A DNA stretch of 64,000 nt from Fragilariopsis cylindrus CCMP1102 (GCA_900095095.1 FMBT01000311.1:434001-498000), one strand, 5' to 3'. Shown: positions 51,697 to 64,000, counted from the stretch's first letter. Notes: generated by a model not told the origin, from the sequence alone. Numbers and translations: made by a program.

Positions 51697-53409
51697 TTGT
51701 CTGATATTTCTTGTACGTGAAGAAACATCATGAACTGTTTGTGTTTGTGAAACGTTTGAATAAGGATTTAGAGAGTCCATTTGGAAATTTTCTTCTCGAA
51801 GTATTAAAAATGTGTGTTTACTATTTATTGATTGAAGATATTTAAACTCCAAGGTAGAAGTAATAATCGTAGTATTTATACTATTTGTCAAAATAGCTGT
51901 ACTCCTGAATAGTAGTAAAAATTGCTTGCGCACTGTTATAGCTTGTAGATGTGACACTTACTGAAACATAAAACACGGCAATGACACTTCAAACGGAACA
52001 GGGACGTATATTTACTTTTGGATAACCAAGTAGTTCATGTAGTGGTACTACTAGAGTAGTAGTACTAAAATAGAGTAGTAGAGTACTCTAGAGTACTAGT
52101 AGTAGTAGTAGAGAGTACGAGGACGACGAACAGGACGAGTAGTAATAAAGAAATACTACTACAAAAGAAAGATGTGATCTCCTCCTCTGGGGAAAGCAGA
52201 AGAAGAAGAAGGCGATTTTACCTCGTAGTGATAATGTCTCAGAGAGCATCTAGCTGCTACTAGCTTGTTTATTACGTTTGCAATACTATTATCATCAGAT
52301 AAAAACATACTATTTTTACAGACGAAAATTTGCAGCACCAAGAGTCAATGATGATTTGAGTTATAATTATGACAACAATATCATCTTGAAGAAAATCAAC
52401 TGTCTTTCAAACCAATCAACTTTGATAAATTTATGATGCTTCTTTGGCATCGGCAGGCGAAGAATCTAGCTTCAAGGATCATGATCCTCGAGCTACTACT
52501 GGTGGACTACTCTGTGCTAGTATTATTATTTTTAATTTTAAGATACAATTATTTCGAAGAGGGAGAAAACGCCCAAAGTTATTGTTATCGCGCGAGCAAT
52601 TTTTTTTTTAAACCTAATGAAATTTCATTACCGGATGCCCCCGTATGTAATAATTGTACCGTAGTCAAGTAAGTAGTGATTAAAAATTTGTGCGACAGCT
52701 ACTTCAGTAGAAGTAGTAGGTAAAAATATGGAATTTGTTCACGCACGATGTGTTTGTTTTTAACAAACAATACCGGTAAGTAATGTACCGGGAAGAAGTT
52801 CGGATTTTGAACCGGGAAAAAAAACTAATTCCGGAGGGGCTCACAAGAAAAACCTTCTGTCGTCGCGCCGCAACAGAGATCGTCGTCTCGTCGTCTATTA
52901 CTCCATAACATCGTTGTACTCTCGGTACAATCACATAAGAAGAATGAAATTGTTGTAAGTTCTTACCCATTGATTCGATGATTGATTCGATGATTGATTC
53001 GATTCGATAGGGTTTCGTTGCCCTCTCGATCGTAGTGTGTACTGTAACATGTACTATCACTATATTGTTTGGAATGCGAGATACCCTAATTTAGAGGCAT
53101 TTCGTGTATCCAGGACTGAAAAAATAACGAGGTTGGCGAAGAAGTAAACCAAAAATTAATCCCGCACGAAAGTCACTAAACGAAAAGAAAGAAAAAAAGC
53201 ACAAACTTGAAACCAATACTGCATCCAACAAAACAAACTGGTTACAATGTAACAAAAACACTTCCTACTGTACCACATATCTGTCACTCGGTCTGTTTCT
53301 ACAACCCGTCTCACCTTCACATTTTTTCTCTCTTACATTTATTTGTTCTTCCAAACTTTTTTGGTACATCAATAATCAAAAAAAAATACAATAAAAAATC
53401 TATACCACC
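51697..53409. repeat. Long intergenic stretch with a dispersed repeat
   Basis: 1.7 kb. 52530-52679 is the second copy of the repeat seen at 47718-47784, here with ~80 bp more in the middle. Around 52040-52130 lie (AGT)n/(TAG)n runs made of ACTAGTAGT words. (GATTC)n-like words occur at 52970-53010. The 3' end is the leader of the START-like gene. No gene is seen. Confidence 0.5.
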
Positions 53410-54801
53410 ATGGGATTTCCATCAATTTCGGTTTGTTCGATGCGATCGAATATTACAACAAATTATAATGACAATAATAAAAGTAGCAAATCCAAGAAAT
53501 CGAGTAGACGTAGTAGTAGCGATGGTAGTGGAAGACCTCCTTCTCCTTCGAAACGATCTTCTAGTTCTACGTCTTTAAGAATACGAACAAATTCGTTAAT
53601 ATCTTCATTGGGAACTGGTATGTTAGGTCGTGATGGAAGTGTTTCATTTGTTCCTAGTCCAACTGCTCGTAATAGTATCAGTAACATATTTTCATCATCA
53701 CCAGCATCAACGACGAAATCTGAAACAACAACTGCCAACGGTGGCGGTCATGGGGGTGCTGTTTCAATGGTATTACGAAGGAGTTGTTCCTTTTTACGTG
53801 TATCAGATTTAGAAATGGATGATGACAGTGTTGCGACGATGTCAGTTACGTCTGATGGCTCTTATACCAATAATAATAATGATCAACAACAACAACATAC
53901 ACATCGTCCCGTTGTGGATCCACCACCGGGGATTGAAATTGATCCAAAAGAACGATGGATCGCATTATGTACAACTAGTGATCATGGTGGTAACGGCGAA
54001 AATGATCTATCCGGTAATAGTAACGATTCTGAGCATACTCCTATCGCTCCTGTAGCTATTGATAAATTAGCAAATTTTGGAATAACAACAGTCTTGGATG
54101 AGTCTATGTGGCAACCCGATAGTAAGAGTGAAAAGCTTATCAAGAAGGCTTGTGATAATGGTAGTATTGACTCCAAATGGATCCAACAAACCTTCCAGAA
54201 GGGGAAGATATCATCATCATCTTGCTCTATCCCATCTTCGAAAGATATCTTAGTTTGGTCAGGTTCGTTTACACACGGTTTGTATGGTAGTGAAGTCCCC
54301 GCAATCCGATCTGTTGGAATTGTTGATACATCAGCGAGAAAATTAATGGACTTGTTAGTCGATTCGGGTCGGGTAAAAGAATATAACAAAATTAGTTTGG
54401 GACGGGAAGATATAATCAAATTTGATGGTAATTTAGAAACCGGTGGTCCATTCGGAAAAGCAATTACTAAGGTAATGAGATCGGAAACGAAACCACCTTT
54501 CATAAAACCTTTAGCACTGACATCGATCCTACATGCGAAACAAATGCCGGACGAGTCGGGTTATTTAATTGTGAGTCGAGGAGTACATCGACCAGATGAA
54601 GAAGTTGTTTCATCAGGTTTAAAAAGTGAAATCGTTATTGGTGTTAATTTGATCGTTGATTTCGATGATGACGATCATGATCGATGTTTAATGATCAACG
54701 TCAATCATATCTTTTCACCGATGGTTCCGCTATACATAGCGAAACGAGTAGCAACTTCCACTGCACACGGATTCATCAACGATATCCGGGCATGTGTTTA
54801 G
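53410..54801 (+). CDS. START-like lipid-binding domain protein (tentative)
   Basis: 463 residues, single exon, ATG in a good ACCACCATGG context. The N-terminal ~190 residues are disordered, Ser/Arg-rich (KSSRRSSSDGSGRPPSPSKR) with candidate phosphorylation sites. From residue ~240 a folded domain follows: ILVWSGSFTHGLYGSEVPAI, GIVDTSARKLMDLLVDSGRV, EYNKISLGREDIIKFDG, PLALTSILHAKQ, YLIVSRGVHRPDE, EIVIGVNLIVDFDDDDHDRC, MVPLYIAKRVATSTAHGFIN. The order (A/V)(A/D)SA-x5-L-x2-D, then a 'SRGV' strand and a long C-terminal helix resembles START/Bet-v-1-like lipid transfer domains, but the match is from pattern only. Confidence 0.65.
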   Translation: MGFPSISVCSMRSNITTNYNDNNKSSKSKKSSRRSSSDGSGRPPSPSKRSSSSTSLRIRTNSLISSLGTGMLGRDGSVSFVPSPTARNSISNIFSSSPASTTKSETTTANGGGHGGAVSMVLRRSCSFLRVSDLEMDDDSVATMSVTSDGSYTNNNNDQQQQHTHRPVVDPPPGIEIDPKERWIALCTTSDHGGNGENDLSGNSNDSEHTPIAPVAIDKLANFGITTVLDESMWQPDSKSEKLIKKACDNGSIDSKWIQQTFQKGKISSSSCSIPSSKDILVWSGSFTHGLYGSEVPAIRSVGIVDTSARKLMDLLVDSGRVKEYNKISLGREDIIKFDGNLETGGPFGKAITKVMRSETKPPFIKPLALTSILHAKQMPDESGYLIVSRGVHRPDEEVVSSGLKSEIVIGVNLIVDFDDDDHDRCLMINVNHIFSPMVPLYIAKRVATSTAHGFINDIRACV

Positions 54802-55263
54802 ACAATTAATTCATAACTAATTAAGTAATAATATACTGTATTAATAGAAAAAGGGAAGGGCAAAAAATGTCGCTAGTAGGAATAAGTTATTGTGTGTGCA
54901 ACCTGTGTTTGTATTTTAAATCGTACGCATATCAAGCGCTTCATACTGAATCGTATTTTTTTAGGCTCGTAGTTCATTGCGAAGTACAGCACAGCATATT
55001 TTCCAAAAGCTGATAACTACCTGCACTAGCTAGCTAGCTAGCTAGCTAGCTTTCTATTACATTTTGTGCTAAGCGACTCTTTAGCTCGATGTCAGGACTC
55101 TAAGTAACGTTCGCGCAGCTGATTTGTGGGTAAAAATTCTGATGATATAACGATGGTGAGCAAATTGCACAGTTTTAGCGGCCTCCTCAAGTTACATAAC
55201 ACTGTTGCTTTGCGGTTTGGTGATTGCCTCGAGGAGAATAGATCTCCCCTCCTCATAACAGCA
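54802..55263. repeat. Intergenic with (AGCT)n
   Basis: Between convergent genes; contains a self-complementary AGCT run at 55026-55050. No gene is seen. Confidence 0.5.
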
Positions 55264-58200
55264 TCAGTATTCATCGTATTTGTCGTTGTCGTTACTTCGG
55301 CGTCTTCTGAATTTTTTGTTTTTCCCTTCACTATTTTGGAGCGGCGGTACTACTACTGGTGGCTTGTTATTCTTATGTGCCACACCATCGATGACGATGT
55401 TCTTTCCTATTACTATTCGATCCAATGCCACACAAGATTTAGATTTGGAAAGTGGGCGCAATAACGGCGGACGTTGTCTTTGTTTCGTTGGTACGATAAC
55501 GGCAGCCGTGGTTGTATTATTTGCTGCGGTCGCTGCCATCGGTTTGTCTGTCGCTATTCCCACTATTGCTGGTAGATGGTCGGTACTGAGAGATCGTTTC
55601 GATGGAGCAGTGCCACTACCAAGGCGGTTTTTAAGTAAGTCTCCGAGTCCACGTCGTCGTCTTGGTTGTATTCCCTTTTCTTCGCCAAGAAGATCTGAAT
55701 CCATAACACGAATTTCCCTGTGATCTTTACCTTTGTGCTCGTCTCCTGTTGATACGTCGTCGATGCTCGTCCTTCCACTATTTTCTCTGCGATCTGCCGC
55801 TTCTAGTTCTCTTTGGAGCTGTTTCAATCTCTTTTTTTCTTTGCGTTGACGTAAATTTTCGACACGTGATTCCCATCCTTGGCGTCGAAACTCTTCTTCT
55901 GTTAGCGCTTGCTGCCAGTTGCCGTACATTTCCACCCCCAAGTAGCGTCTGGGATCATATCCTAAGGTCTTCATAAGTCGCTTAAAGTGAAAAGCCACAT
56001 CGGAAGGTTTGGCTTTCAAGCGAAATTGAAGAGCGGCGAATACACCCCATTCCGCCGCAAATAGGTGTTTAAGTGAAATGTTCCAGTCTTGTGTAAAAAA
56101 TTCAAGCAACGATGCAAACATGGTCGAAGATTTTTTGTGCGGTCTAATCAATGACTGGATGCGTTGGGAAGTTCTTGATTTTTTTGAAGTATTCGCGATG
56201 GCTTTAGTGATGATTACTCCAACGTTTGGCTTGTATGGATTAAAAATAGAACCAGATCAATGAGAAAACAAAACCACGCACATGAATTCCAACTAAGATG
56301 AGAGTTACAGTAAACAAACAGACAAGCAAACAAAACAGAAGACTTTGCGTACCTCGTTGATTTTTATGGCCAAAAGGAGACATGCCGCAAAAGAAAGGCG
56401 GCGATTCGACTTGTCAACTCGACAATCAAGCGCTAGCCGTTCAAAGTATACAATTGCTAAAGCAACCGTGCTAATTTCTAATTTTGCCTTAACTGCCGCG
56501 GCAAGTGCTTGTTGTTTAAGGGAACGAATCTTTGAAAGCGTCAACGAAGGCGGCATGCGAATATTTTCTTTGCCTTCACCCTCGCCGCCGCCGTCGCAGC
56601 TACCACCACCCCCGTCACCGGTTGTCGACAGGCTTATACTGGAAGTACTACTCCGTTTCCGATGAGACCGGGCTGCTGGTGTGGTCGTTCCAGTCGTTGG
56701 TGTTCCAACGGTATTTGCCCCGGTCGTATCGTCATCGTTGTCGTCGTCTTCTCCAGTCATTTGGGTCGGATCCATTAATGTATACATTCCATCTATGACT
56801 TTCGCTCCGATATATTTACGTTGCGAAACAGGTGGCTCGTACCCATCAAACCGCTCCCGAAATTGCTTGTTCAAGTCTGCCTTTAAGAATTTTGGTTTAA
56901 CAAATTGTATCGTCGATAAGACAATCGGTCCTGTTCCACGATCACCGATCATTACGTTACGATGTCGTCCCTGGACCATTTCAGGGTCGTCCAACAAACC
57001 TGCTCTATACGTATCCTCACCTTCAGCGTCATCCGAATCAACGTCATCGTCGTCATCGTCATCATCGTCGTCATCATAATCGTCGTCTTTAAGATTGCTG
57101 TTCGGAGTTTCTGTCGTTAAATCTCCTTTCGACATCCTCTTTTTGGGTGCAAAACGATCGAACAGCAGTCTATTGTTGTTGTTGTTGTTCTTGTTCTTTC
57201 TGGTAGGCGTTACGGGTGTACTATCAACGACATCCCGATCATTCCCGTCGATGCCATCGTGGTCATCGTGATCACTACGTTGTTGGTTTGCTTCGGGTAA
57301 CAATGATCGGAAACTTATACCCCTCCAATCACGTAACGGCATGATAAAAAATTGCGTACCACCGCCACCTCGTTCCTCCAACTTCTTGCGAAGCCTAACC
57401 GCTTCTTCTTTCTTTGGTTCATATCGCAACAAACTAAAAACCATAACAGGATACGATTCATTCGCACTCATATACATTCGCCCATCCAATAAAGGGGGAT
57501 TATTCTGACCTTTGTCATGAGGACTTTGGTGTTGATGATGATGATTATGTGAGAGCCCGTGCGCGGTTCGAATCTCCCATTCTCGCGTAACGGCCAATCG
57601 AGCAATCGATTGTTGTTTCGTTAGTTGTAGAGAAACAACGTCACTATTATGTCGTGTATGACCTCCATTACCATCTCCACTTAATATGTTCGCAAGAGGA
57701 ATCTGTATCTTGATTGCAGCATCTCCTTCTAATCGACGTCCGGGAGCAAAAATGGTTGTTCCTGCTGTTGCTGGCATCGTCGTCTGGGTTTGATTATGTA
57801 ATTGTTGTTGCTGCTCTTGTTGTTGCTGTTGTTCGTCGGGTTCTTCCAAGTCTTCAATTCGGCTGTCACGTGAAACACCCACATCTACATTTCCAGTAAT
57901 ATTTTGACGTTCTTGCTGCTGCTGCAATGATGCGGGATTTTGCCCTATAATCCATTTTTCCCACCATCGTCCCTGTCGAATTATCCCTGTATCCGAATTC
58001 AAGCTATTCTTATTTCTTTCTAACGGCAACAAGGCAGGTGAAATCTGAGGAATACTGTCATCGTCATCATCATCATTTTTCCTCGTTTCGTCCGCATTAT
58101 CTTGATTGGTACCACTGTTACCTCGTTTGGTGTATTTATTTAGATCGTTTGTACTGTCAACGAATCGTGGTGGCATTAACTGCTGCTGCTGCTGCTGTTG

Positions 58201-58530
58201 CTGCTGAAGCTGTTGCCTCATCCATCCTTCATGGACAATTTCTTTTTCTGACGCCATCGATATGCCAACTTGTAAAAATTCCAGAGCAGCGATTTCTCTC
58301 GTTACCCATTGTTTATTGCTTGAAGAATCGTTGTTACTGATGATCGATCGAAAGGCACTCGATCTTGTTGCGGTGGCGGGGGTGGCGAAAGATGCTGTTG
58401 ATGTTGTTGTTGATGGGAAGTTGATAGCGTTTTTCGCCCTCAATGTTGAGTCGCCATCGCCCACATCGATAGAAGCAGCCGCATCGGCAGATGATGATGG
58501 CGACTGTTGGTATAACAGAGGACTTGTCAT
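55264..58530 (-). CDS. CABLES-like cyclin-box protein
   Basis: Minus strand, exons 58530-56353 and 56229-55264, intron 56230-56352 (GTACGC...ATACAAG, phase 0), 1047 residues. The N-terminal ~600 residues are disordered with Gln, Asn and Asp runs but hold islands (RQGRWWEKWIIGQNP, PVMVFSLLRYEPKKEEAVRL, QFFIMPLRDWRG, FVKPKFLKADLNKQFRERF). Then PSLTLSKIRSLKQQAL leads into a cyclin box: LEISTVALAIVYFERLALDC, DKSNRRLSFAACLLLAIKIN across the splice, and exon 2 LLEFFTQDWNISLKHLFAAE, GVFAALQFRLKAKPSDVAFH. This order and the 'LTLSKIRSLK' motif match metazoan CABLES1/2 (CDK5 and ABL enzyme substrate), which bind CDKs. The tail is basic and Ser-rich with a coiled-coil segment. Role in CDK regulation is inferred. 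Confidence 0.8.
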
Positions 58531-59775
58531 TATTACTGTTGTGTATCTACTTCTTCTGTGATCGATCCTATTTTTATGTGTCGCTAATTAAAAAAAAGGA
58601 AGAAAAAATGATTTCTTTTTTCTCAGATCTTTTTTTCAATCCCGCATGAATGAATCTGATAGGGTAAACACCTTTTGTTCGTCACAATTCATTCTTCCAT
58701 CATGATCAGGGTGGTCTTTTGTGTTGATTAAAAAGGGAGTGATAACTGATTTTGAATTTTTATCAGGTCAGAAGAAGAGCACAGCACACAGGGAATAATG
58801 TTGATAACAAAGATAGTTGAAGATTGGCGGTCCCCAAATCCCTCAGGAAAATGTTGAATGAACTATAGATGAAAACTAGTAAAAGTTTTGACTGATTCAA
58901 AACTTTTGATTCTGAAATTAACATTACACAGTATATTAGTAGTAGGAAGTACAGCTTATATACTTTCCATACTGTGTCCATTATTTGACCATTTAAAACT
59001 ACCCTCCAATATTTAGAAAAACTTCTCAAGTCTAAGAAGAAGAACAAAAAACACAGTGCATAGAAATATCATTATGAATTGGAAACACATTTTGGTAGTC
59101 AAAATTCCAGTTCAGGAGAGACAATTGTATGAACCTCTGTCACCCAAAAAGAAAAGAAATAGCTATTGACTACACTACTAACAATACATTGTACAAAATT
59201 CCACTCACTGCAAATTGAAAAGGGGTTGTTCTCATTGGCTGTTTTAGCCGGTGATTTTACACTTGCTTTTTACCAACAAGTAAAGTTCTTGAAGGTGTTT
59301 TTTACATTGTCTCCCGGTTCCTTGCTTTGATCAATGAACTCTGTGTGTCTTGATACCAACAAGCTGGACAGTATGGTAGAAAGAATAGGAGAAAATGCTG
59401 GTGTTAGCCTGTAACAGTGTGAGGTGTGGTTTACAGGCTAAACAGAGGTTAGCATGGGCAACGACCAAGTGGAGGTGTGATTTGGTTGATTTGCAATCAT
59501 AGTATTTTCTTTTATCACATCCGGTCTGTTTGTACATCTTCCATGACTGGGATCACGCACATGCTCACAGTAAACTTTGATTGAAGTGATGACGTCATTT
59601 CCTTGGTCTGTCTGTACACCTGGAAGAGTGGTTACATGACTGAGGAAATAGCCAGCTGGGAGTAAGTCCGTACTTATAGGTCACTCCTCCAGATCACGCA
59701 CGCGTGAGCACCTGGCTGGCAACAAGACCAAATGGTAGTTTTAAAAGGAAACCCACATGCAAGCTAGGTGAGCCT
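58531..59775. other. Intergenic, promoter of CABLES-like gene
   Basis: 1.2 kb without supported genes. The 59200-59770 part has a different, less AT-rich texture and may be old repeat or the outer 3' flank of the neighbouring retroelement. Confidence 0.4.
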
Positions 59776-59880
59776 AGCTATTATATATAACTTGTTATAT
59801 AAAAGCTGCCGCACTGCTCCTTACCGTCTTATTTTATAACTTATTATTTAATAGCTGCAGCTTTGCTCCTTAAGGTCTTA
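59776..59880 (-). repeat. Tandem ~52-bp repeat beside the retroelement 3' end
   Basis: Two imperfect units each containing TAAGG-AGCA--GC-GCAGCT and an AACTTGTTATA/AACTTATTATT word. They lie just 3' of the last retroelement frame and may be part of its untranslated tail. Confidence 0.6.
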
Positions 59881-59932
59881 GAAAGACAGAAAGTCAACAA
59901 TCTACCCGCCAAATTTATTCTACATTTATTTA

Positions 59933-62900
59933 TTACTTAGGTTCATCTCCAAATCTGTCATCAATTATCTGCTTTCCTACCTCCAATGCTGTTTGCTCTC
60001 TGCTAGTTGATCTCTTCTTTCCCAATTTGTTGTACAATGTTGATATCAAATGATTAACCTTATGTTTGATTTTCTTTATTACTGGAAGTACTTGACTTGA
60101 TGATCGCTTCTTCTTTAATCTGGTGTACACATTTGTCAATGGATTATTGGAATATTTCTTTGGTTTCGATTGCTTTGTTGTTTTCCTTGATACCTTGGTC
60201 TTTGCTGGTTTGTTTGCAGTGAAGTGTTGCCATATCGGTTTGCTGTTTTCTTGTGCTAGTTCCTTCACTCTTTTCATGCTATGATCTATTACTGGTCTCC
60301 ATCTGTTGATCCACTTTTTCAATTGTTGGTTTGTGTCTGCAAGTTTTGATAGTAGTGTTTCATCATATATCTTAATTTCATCTTCTGGCAATACCATTTC
60401 TCTCAGTGTATACAGATGAGTTACTTTCTTGCATAGAGATTCATATTCTGCCACGATTCTGCCCCCTAATACTGGTGTATTTCTGTCAATGCACCTATCT
60501 GTCCACATTTCTAATATTATTGGTACTATTGACTGAAAGAAACCATGAAATTCTTCTGTTTTATTTTTGCTTTTTGTTGTTTTGTTGTTGTTGTTTGCAT
60601 CGTTTTGTTGCTCTTGTTGTCTTTTCCTCTGTCTTTTTATCCTATCATACTCAATTGGATCTACTAGGCGTAGTCTGGTCTTATATGCTTTCTGTTGTAT
60701 TCTCCACTCCTTTGAAAATTTTCCTCTTAACAGATTGTCCCATCCTATTACTGTTTGTTCATCTATTAAGTTTTTGTACCTTTCCATGCCTTTCCCCCCT
60801 CTTATTCTGAACATGGTGTTGGACATGCAGTCCCTTTTGAAGTAAGCCATTAAACCTTCCTGTAGTATGTCACACAAGTTCTTGTCCACTGTTTTGCGCA
60901 GTACATTTATTTGATTGACAACCTTCTTTCTTACGCTTCTTCTGTTAACACACTGGAGGATGTGGTCATCATCTTCATCATCCAAACATGATGCGCATCT
61001 CTTGTCATGAAAGTGGTCTCTTTTGTGTACTCTTTCTCCTGTTGGAAGTTTCTTTATGCAAAATTTATGCATCCATGCTATTCTTTTGTTGTCAGGCGTT
61101 TCTTGTAGACTGGTCGAAATACGTCCCAATCTATCAAGTCAAAAATATTGTCACTCCACTTGAATCTTTCACAGTAGAATTTTCGTAGTGGTTTTAGTAG
61201 TATTATTTCTCTTACTGTGTTCTTGAAGTTTCTTGTTATTGTTCTTCCTTCGATGTGGAACTGTATGCATGTGTTTGGATCCATTGGTACAGTAGGTTTT
61301 TCTTGTAGTCTCTTCAGGCCTATCGTTGCCAATTCATCTGCTTCTGAGTTCAGATAAGCCTCCAGTGGCATTGCTTTCTCATCAAAAACCAAATCATCTT
61401 GGTGACTCTTTACCCAGCTTAGTTTTGGATATGTTCTGAATTTCTTCAAAGTCCTACTCAGTGCTGAAAGTACGTCCCACTCTGAATTTAGTACTGTCTT
61501 CAGCTGCGCTGTTGGGTATTCATCATATGCTTCTAATTTCTTTATCATACTTAGACTGTCAGTGTACACCTGTATTTTTCCTCTTGCTGGTTCTTCACAT
61601 TGTATTTGATTATCATAGTATTCTGTTATCAGTTGTAATAGCTTTGCTGCTGCTAGTAGTGCACATATTTCTGATCTGAATGACAGTGGATCATTTCCTG
61701 ATGGTTGTCCGTAGCAAGATAATAGTATTGTTCCATCTTCATTGGCAACAACAAATCCCAGAGATCCTTTCATTGGCAACAACAAATCCCAGAGATCCTT
61801 TGAGTGGTGGTATTGCCCCACCGTCAGTCGCTATATTGTATTTTCTTGGTGATTTTATTAGTTCATACACTTCATATGGTGTGGTGAAGAAGTTTATTTC
61901 TGCATAGTACTGTGATACATGTTCTTCTTGTGACTGTATATACTGCATTATAGTTTTGCTCTCCATGGGTTGTTGTTTTTCTTCTTGTTGTCTTAATGAG
62001 TAGTGTTTTGATATTCTCCATCCGTCATTGGTATCTATTACATCTGTTGGTGTTGCATCGGTCGGTAATGTTTCCACATTTCTATCCGGTACATAGTTGT
62101 ATGTGTCATTATCTGCTATCATGTGGCAGTCATAATGGTATTCTCCATTGGTGTGCCATTTTTTTCTGTAACTCCTGTATAGTACGTCTGTTTCTTCCGA
62201 ATAATAATAAGGCCACAGTCGGTCTGACTCCTTAGCTTGTACTAGCCAGTCTCCTAGTGGTTTTGTAAGTCTCATTCTTCGTCCTATTTCTTCTGTCATT
62301 CTTCCCTCTCCTCTGTACTTCTTCTCATACTTTACTACTTCTGTATGATTAAGTTCCTCTTCATCGCCATCTTCATAAAGTATTTGATAATATCTGCCTG
62401 TATTGTTCATTACTATGCCTCTGAATGGTACGCCAACCCAGTATTTGAGTATGAACGTCCCGGTACTAACTTTATTTATTGCTTCTTGTCGTTGCTGTAA
62501 ATCCTCATGGTTGGTGGGTATATCACTATTTTCTGTTGTCGGTTCGATCCTTGGTTCAGTGTATAGGTTGAGTCGTGACTTGGTACTTGGTTCGTGGAAC
62601 CTAGGTCCAGTTCTTGGATCTGAGCTTGGTTCCTTGGATCGTGGGTTTGATCTGGGTTCTGTGGACCTAGGATCATTACTTGGATCAAATCTTGGTTCTT
62701 GTTTCATACTGGACTTGCAAATTGTCTTCAGGAATTTTCTCCACACTGTCCACGATTGGTCACCAGGTTTTTCTTGTGTTATTTCATTCAGTTTGGACGT
62801 ACATTGTCTTATGCTTCTTTCACCTTTTGCTATGGACGGTAGTATGAAGGCTCCATCAGCTGTGCATAGGTCAGATATTCGTTTTACTTGTAGATAGCTC

Positions 62901-64000
62901 TTGCAGTAGTGAATTTGGTTGATTTCTGCATCTGTGTAGTGTTTCAATTTTGTTCTATCCAATGTCTGTGCCGATTCCGGTGCACATACTACATCCATGA
63001 TGTATGTATCTCCTATTCTTTCGTCTATTGATATTGGTATGCATTCTATTTCTAGACTAGCTCTGTGCTTTGCGAGGAAACGTTGTATGTGTACATAATA
63101 GTGGCCTTCAAGATGGGGCGCTCTGATTCTGGGATACTGTAGTAGTGGTTTTGATAGTCCGGACGCATGTTGGAATGTTCTTAGAAAGATTGTAGCTAGT
63201 TGTTTGCCGTAGCCTGGAGTTCGTAATTGCCTAATTAGGTTTTGTACTGCATCTAATCCTTGTTCTATTCTTAGGTCATTACAACCTACTCCTCCGTACG
63301 CTCTTGGTCCAAATACCAGCGCATGTGCATGTGTTCTGGCTATACTGATTTTATTCAGTAGTGTTGGGATGTATTTCTTCTGTAGATCATGTAATTGATG
63401 TTGGCTGAGGTGACACATGCTGAGTGGATATCCTACGCTGCTGAGAAATACTGCCGTATAATGGACCCAAGCGCATCTTGGTGACATTGCTGAGCAAGCT
63501 AGCTTTCTGTTGTGTGTTGATGATGTTCTCACTAATTTTCCTTGTTGTGACTTCTGATTCTTGCTTGTTCCTTGTTCCGTGCCTAGGAACCTATACGTCG
63601 TATATGGTGATATTGGTGTGATTATGACTTCTTTGTTGTTCTGTCTATCTTTTATTATTATTATGTTGGTTGGATCCGCTGGTGCTATAACTGGTGCTCC
63701 ATTCAGCCCAAATTGAAATGCTAGTACTTGTGCGAAGCACTTGTCAAGATTTAGGGCTCCTCCTGTTGCTCGTAATAAATCATTCCATAGCTGTGCATCG
63801 TGTTGAGTCCTTATGATGATATCATTTACTGTTTCCCATTCTTCACCATTGTTTGTGATATTATTATCATCCACAAATCCTAGCATGCCAATTATTTCGC
63901 TATATAATCTCCATGGGTCTTCATATTTACATCCATGTCCATACTTGTCATGGATATCAAACAGCATTGATACTAATTTTGTCCATCCTTGTGCTGATGC
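59933..64000 (-). mobile_element. LINE-like retroelement, 3' part, broken
   Basis: Minus strand, entering from beyond the right edge. Parts in order: reverse transcriptase from its active-site region (GMLGFVDDNNITN, with the F/Y-x-D-D box) and the following GGALNLDKC motif (about 63890-63700); a long connector with thumb-like sequence; RNase H (GSLGFVVANE, SEICALLAAAKLL, VYTDSLSMI, LNSEADELA; about 61850-61250); and a C-terminal region with a C-x2-C...H-x3-C knuckle (RCASCLDDEDDDHILQC, ~61000) and a basic tail. No integrase, protease or LTR is seen, which favours a non-LTR element. Such RT proteins are frequent in diatoms. It is a fossil with about two breaks. Age: moderate, since long frames survive. 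Confidence 0.8.

Noticed and set aside
60406-60845. Hydrophobic frames on the plus strand
   Set aside because: Antisense of the basic C-terminal part of the retroelement.

Overview
This is a nuclear genome fragment from a photosynthetic stramenopile, almost certainly a diatom. Four things point there: GT-AG introns of about 80-290 bp inside otherwise compact genes; a protein with a plastid-type signal peptide ending in an A-FF motif (39849-41156); a SEC14/CRAL-TRIO protein carrying the diatom-type NDVIF...HAGN...FR domain (10211-12352); and several diatom-style helicase-associated, LRR, ankyrin and Cys-rich secreted proteins. The DNA is AT-rich, full of micro- and minisatellites, and genes lie on both strands without operons. 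A raphid pennate is a reasonable guess but is not shown by the sequence.

Layout. 0-10 kb: ankyrin protein, fold-type I PLP aminotransferase, a diatom-type membrane protein, a secreted Cys-rich protein, and an unusual ArfGAP-alpha/beta-hydrolase fusion. 10-18 kb: three-exon CRAL-TRIO protein, BipA/TypA-like organelle GTPase, a low-complexity protein and a tRNA-Thr(AGU). 19-31 kb: WW-domain galactosyltransferase (GT7), LRR protein with a frame break, 1153-residue helicase-associated-domain protein, citrate-lyase-beta-like protein with an in-frame TGA, and ribosomal protein P0 without its C-terminal tail. 31.8-37.4 kb: a 5.56-kb DNA transposon with 24-bp terminal inverted repeats, a candidate 4-bp target duplication (ATCA), inverted arrays of a ~155-bp subterminal repeat and one multi-exon transposase. 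38-47.7 kb: MDP-1-like HAD phosphatase, plastid-targeted unknown protein, sulfite oxidase, a metacaspase homologue lacking its catalytic Cys, and a polytopic membrane protein. 48-58.5 kb: two Cys-rich surface proteins, a START-like protein, and a CABLES-like cyclin. 59.9-64 kb: the 3' part of a broken LINE-like retroelement running off the window.

Many genes become complete only after joining exons; I give the exon limits I deduced from GT/AG sites, reading phase and protein motifs (expect an uncertainty of a base or two). Two reading-frame breaks (transposase, MDP-1) both fall in A7 runs where A8 would restore the frame, so homopolymer errors in the assembly are a serious alternative to biology. 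The most interesting signals are the transposon, the ArfGAP-hydrolase fusion, the pseudo-metacaspase and the tail-less P0.
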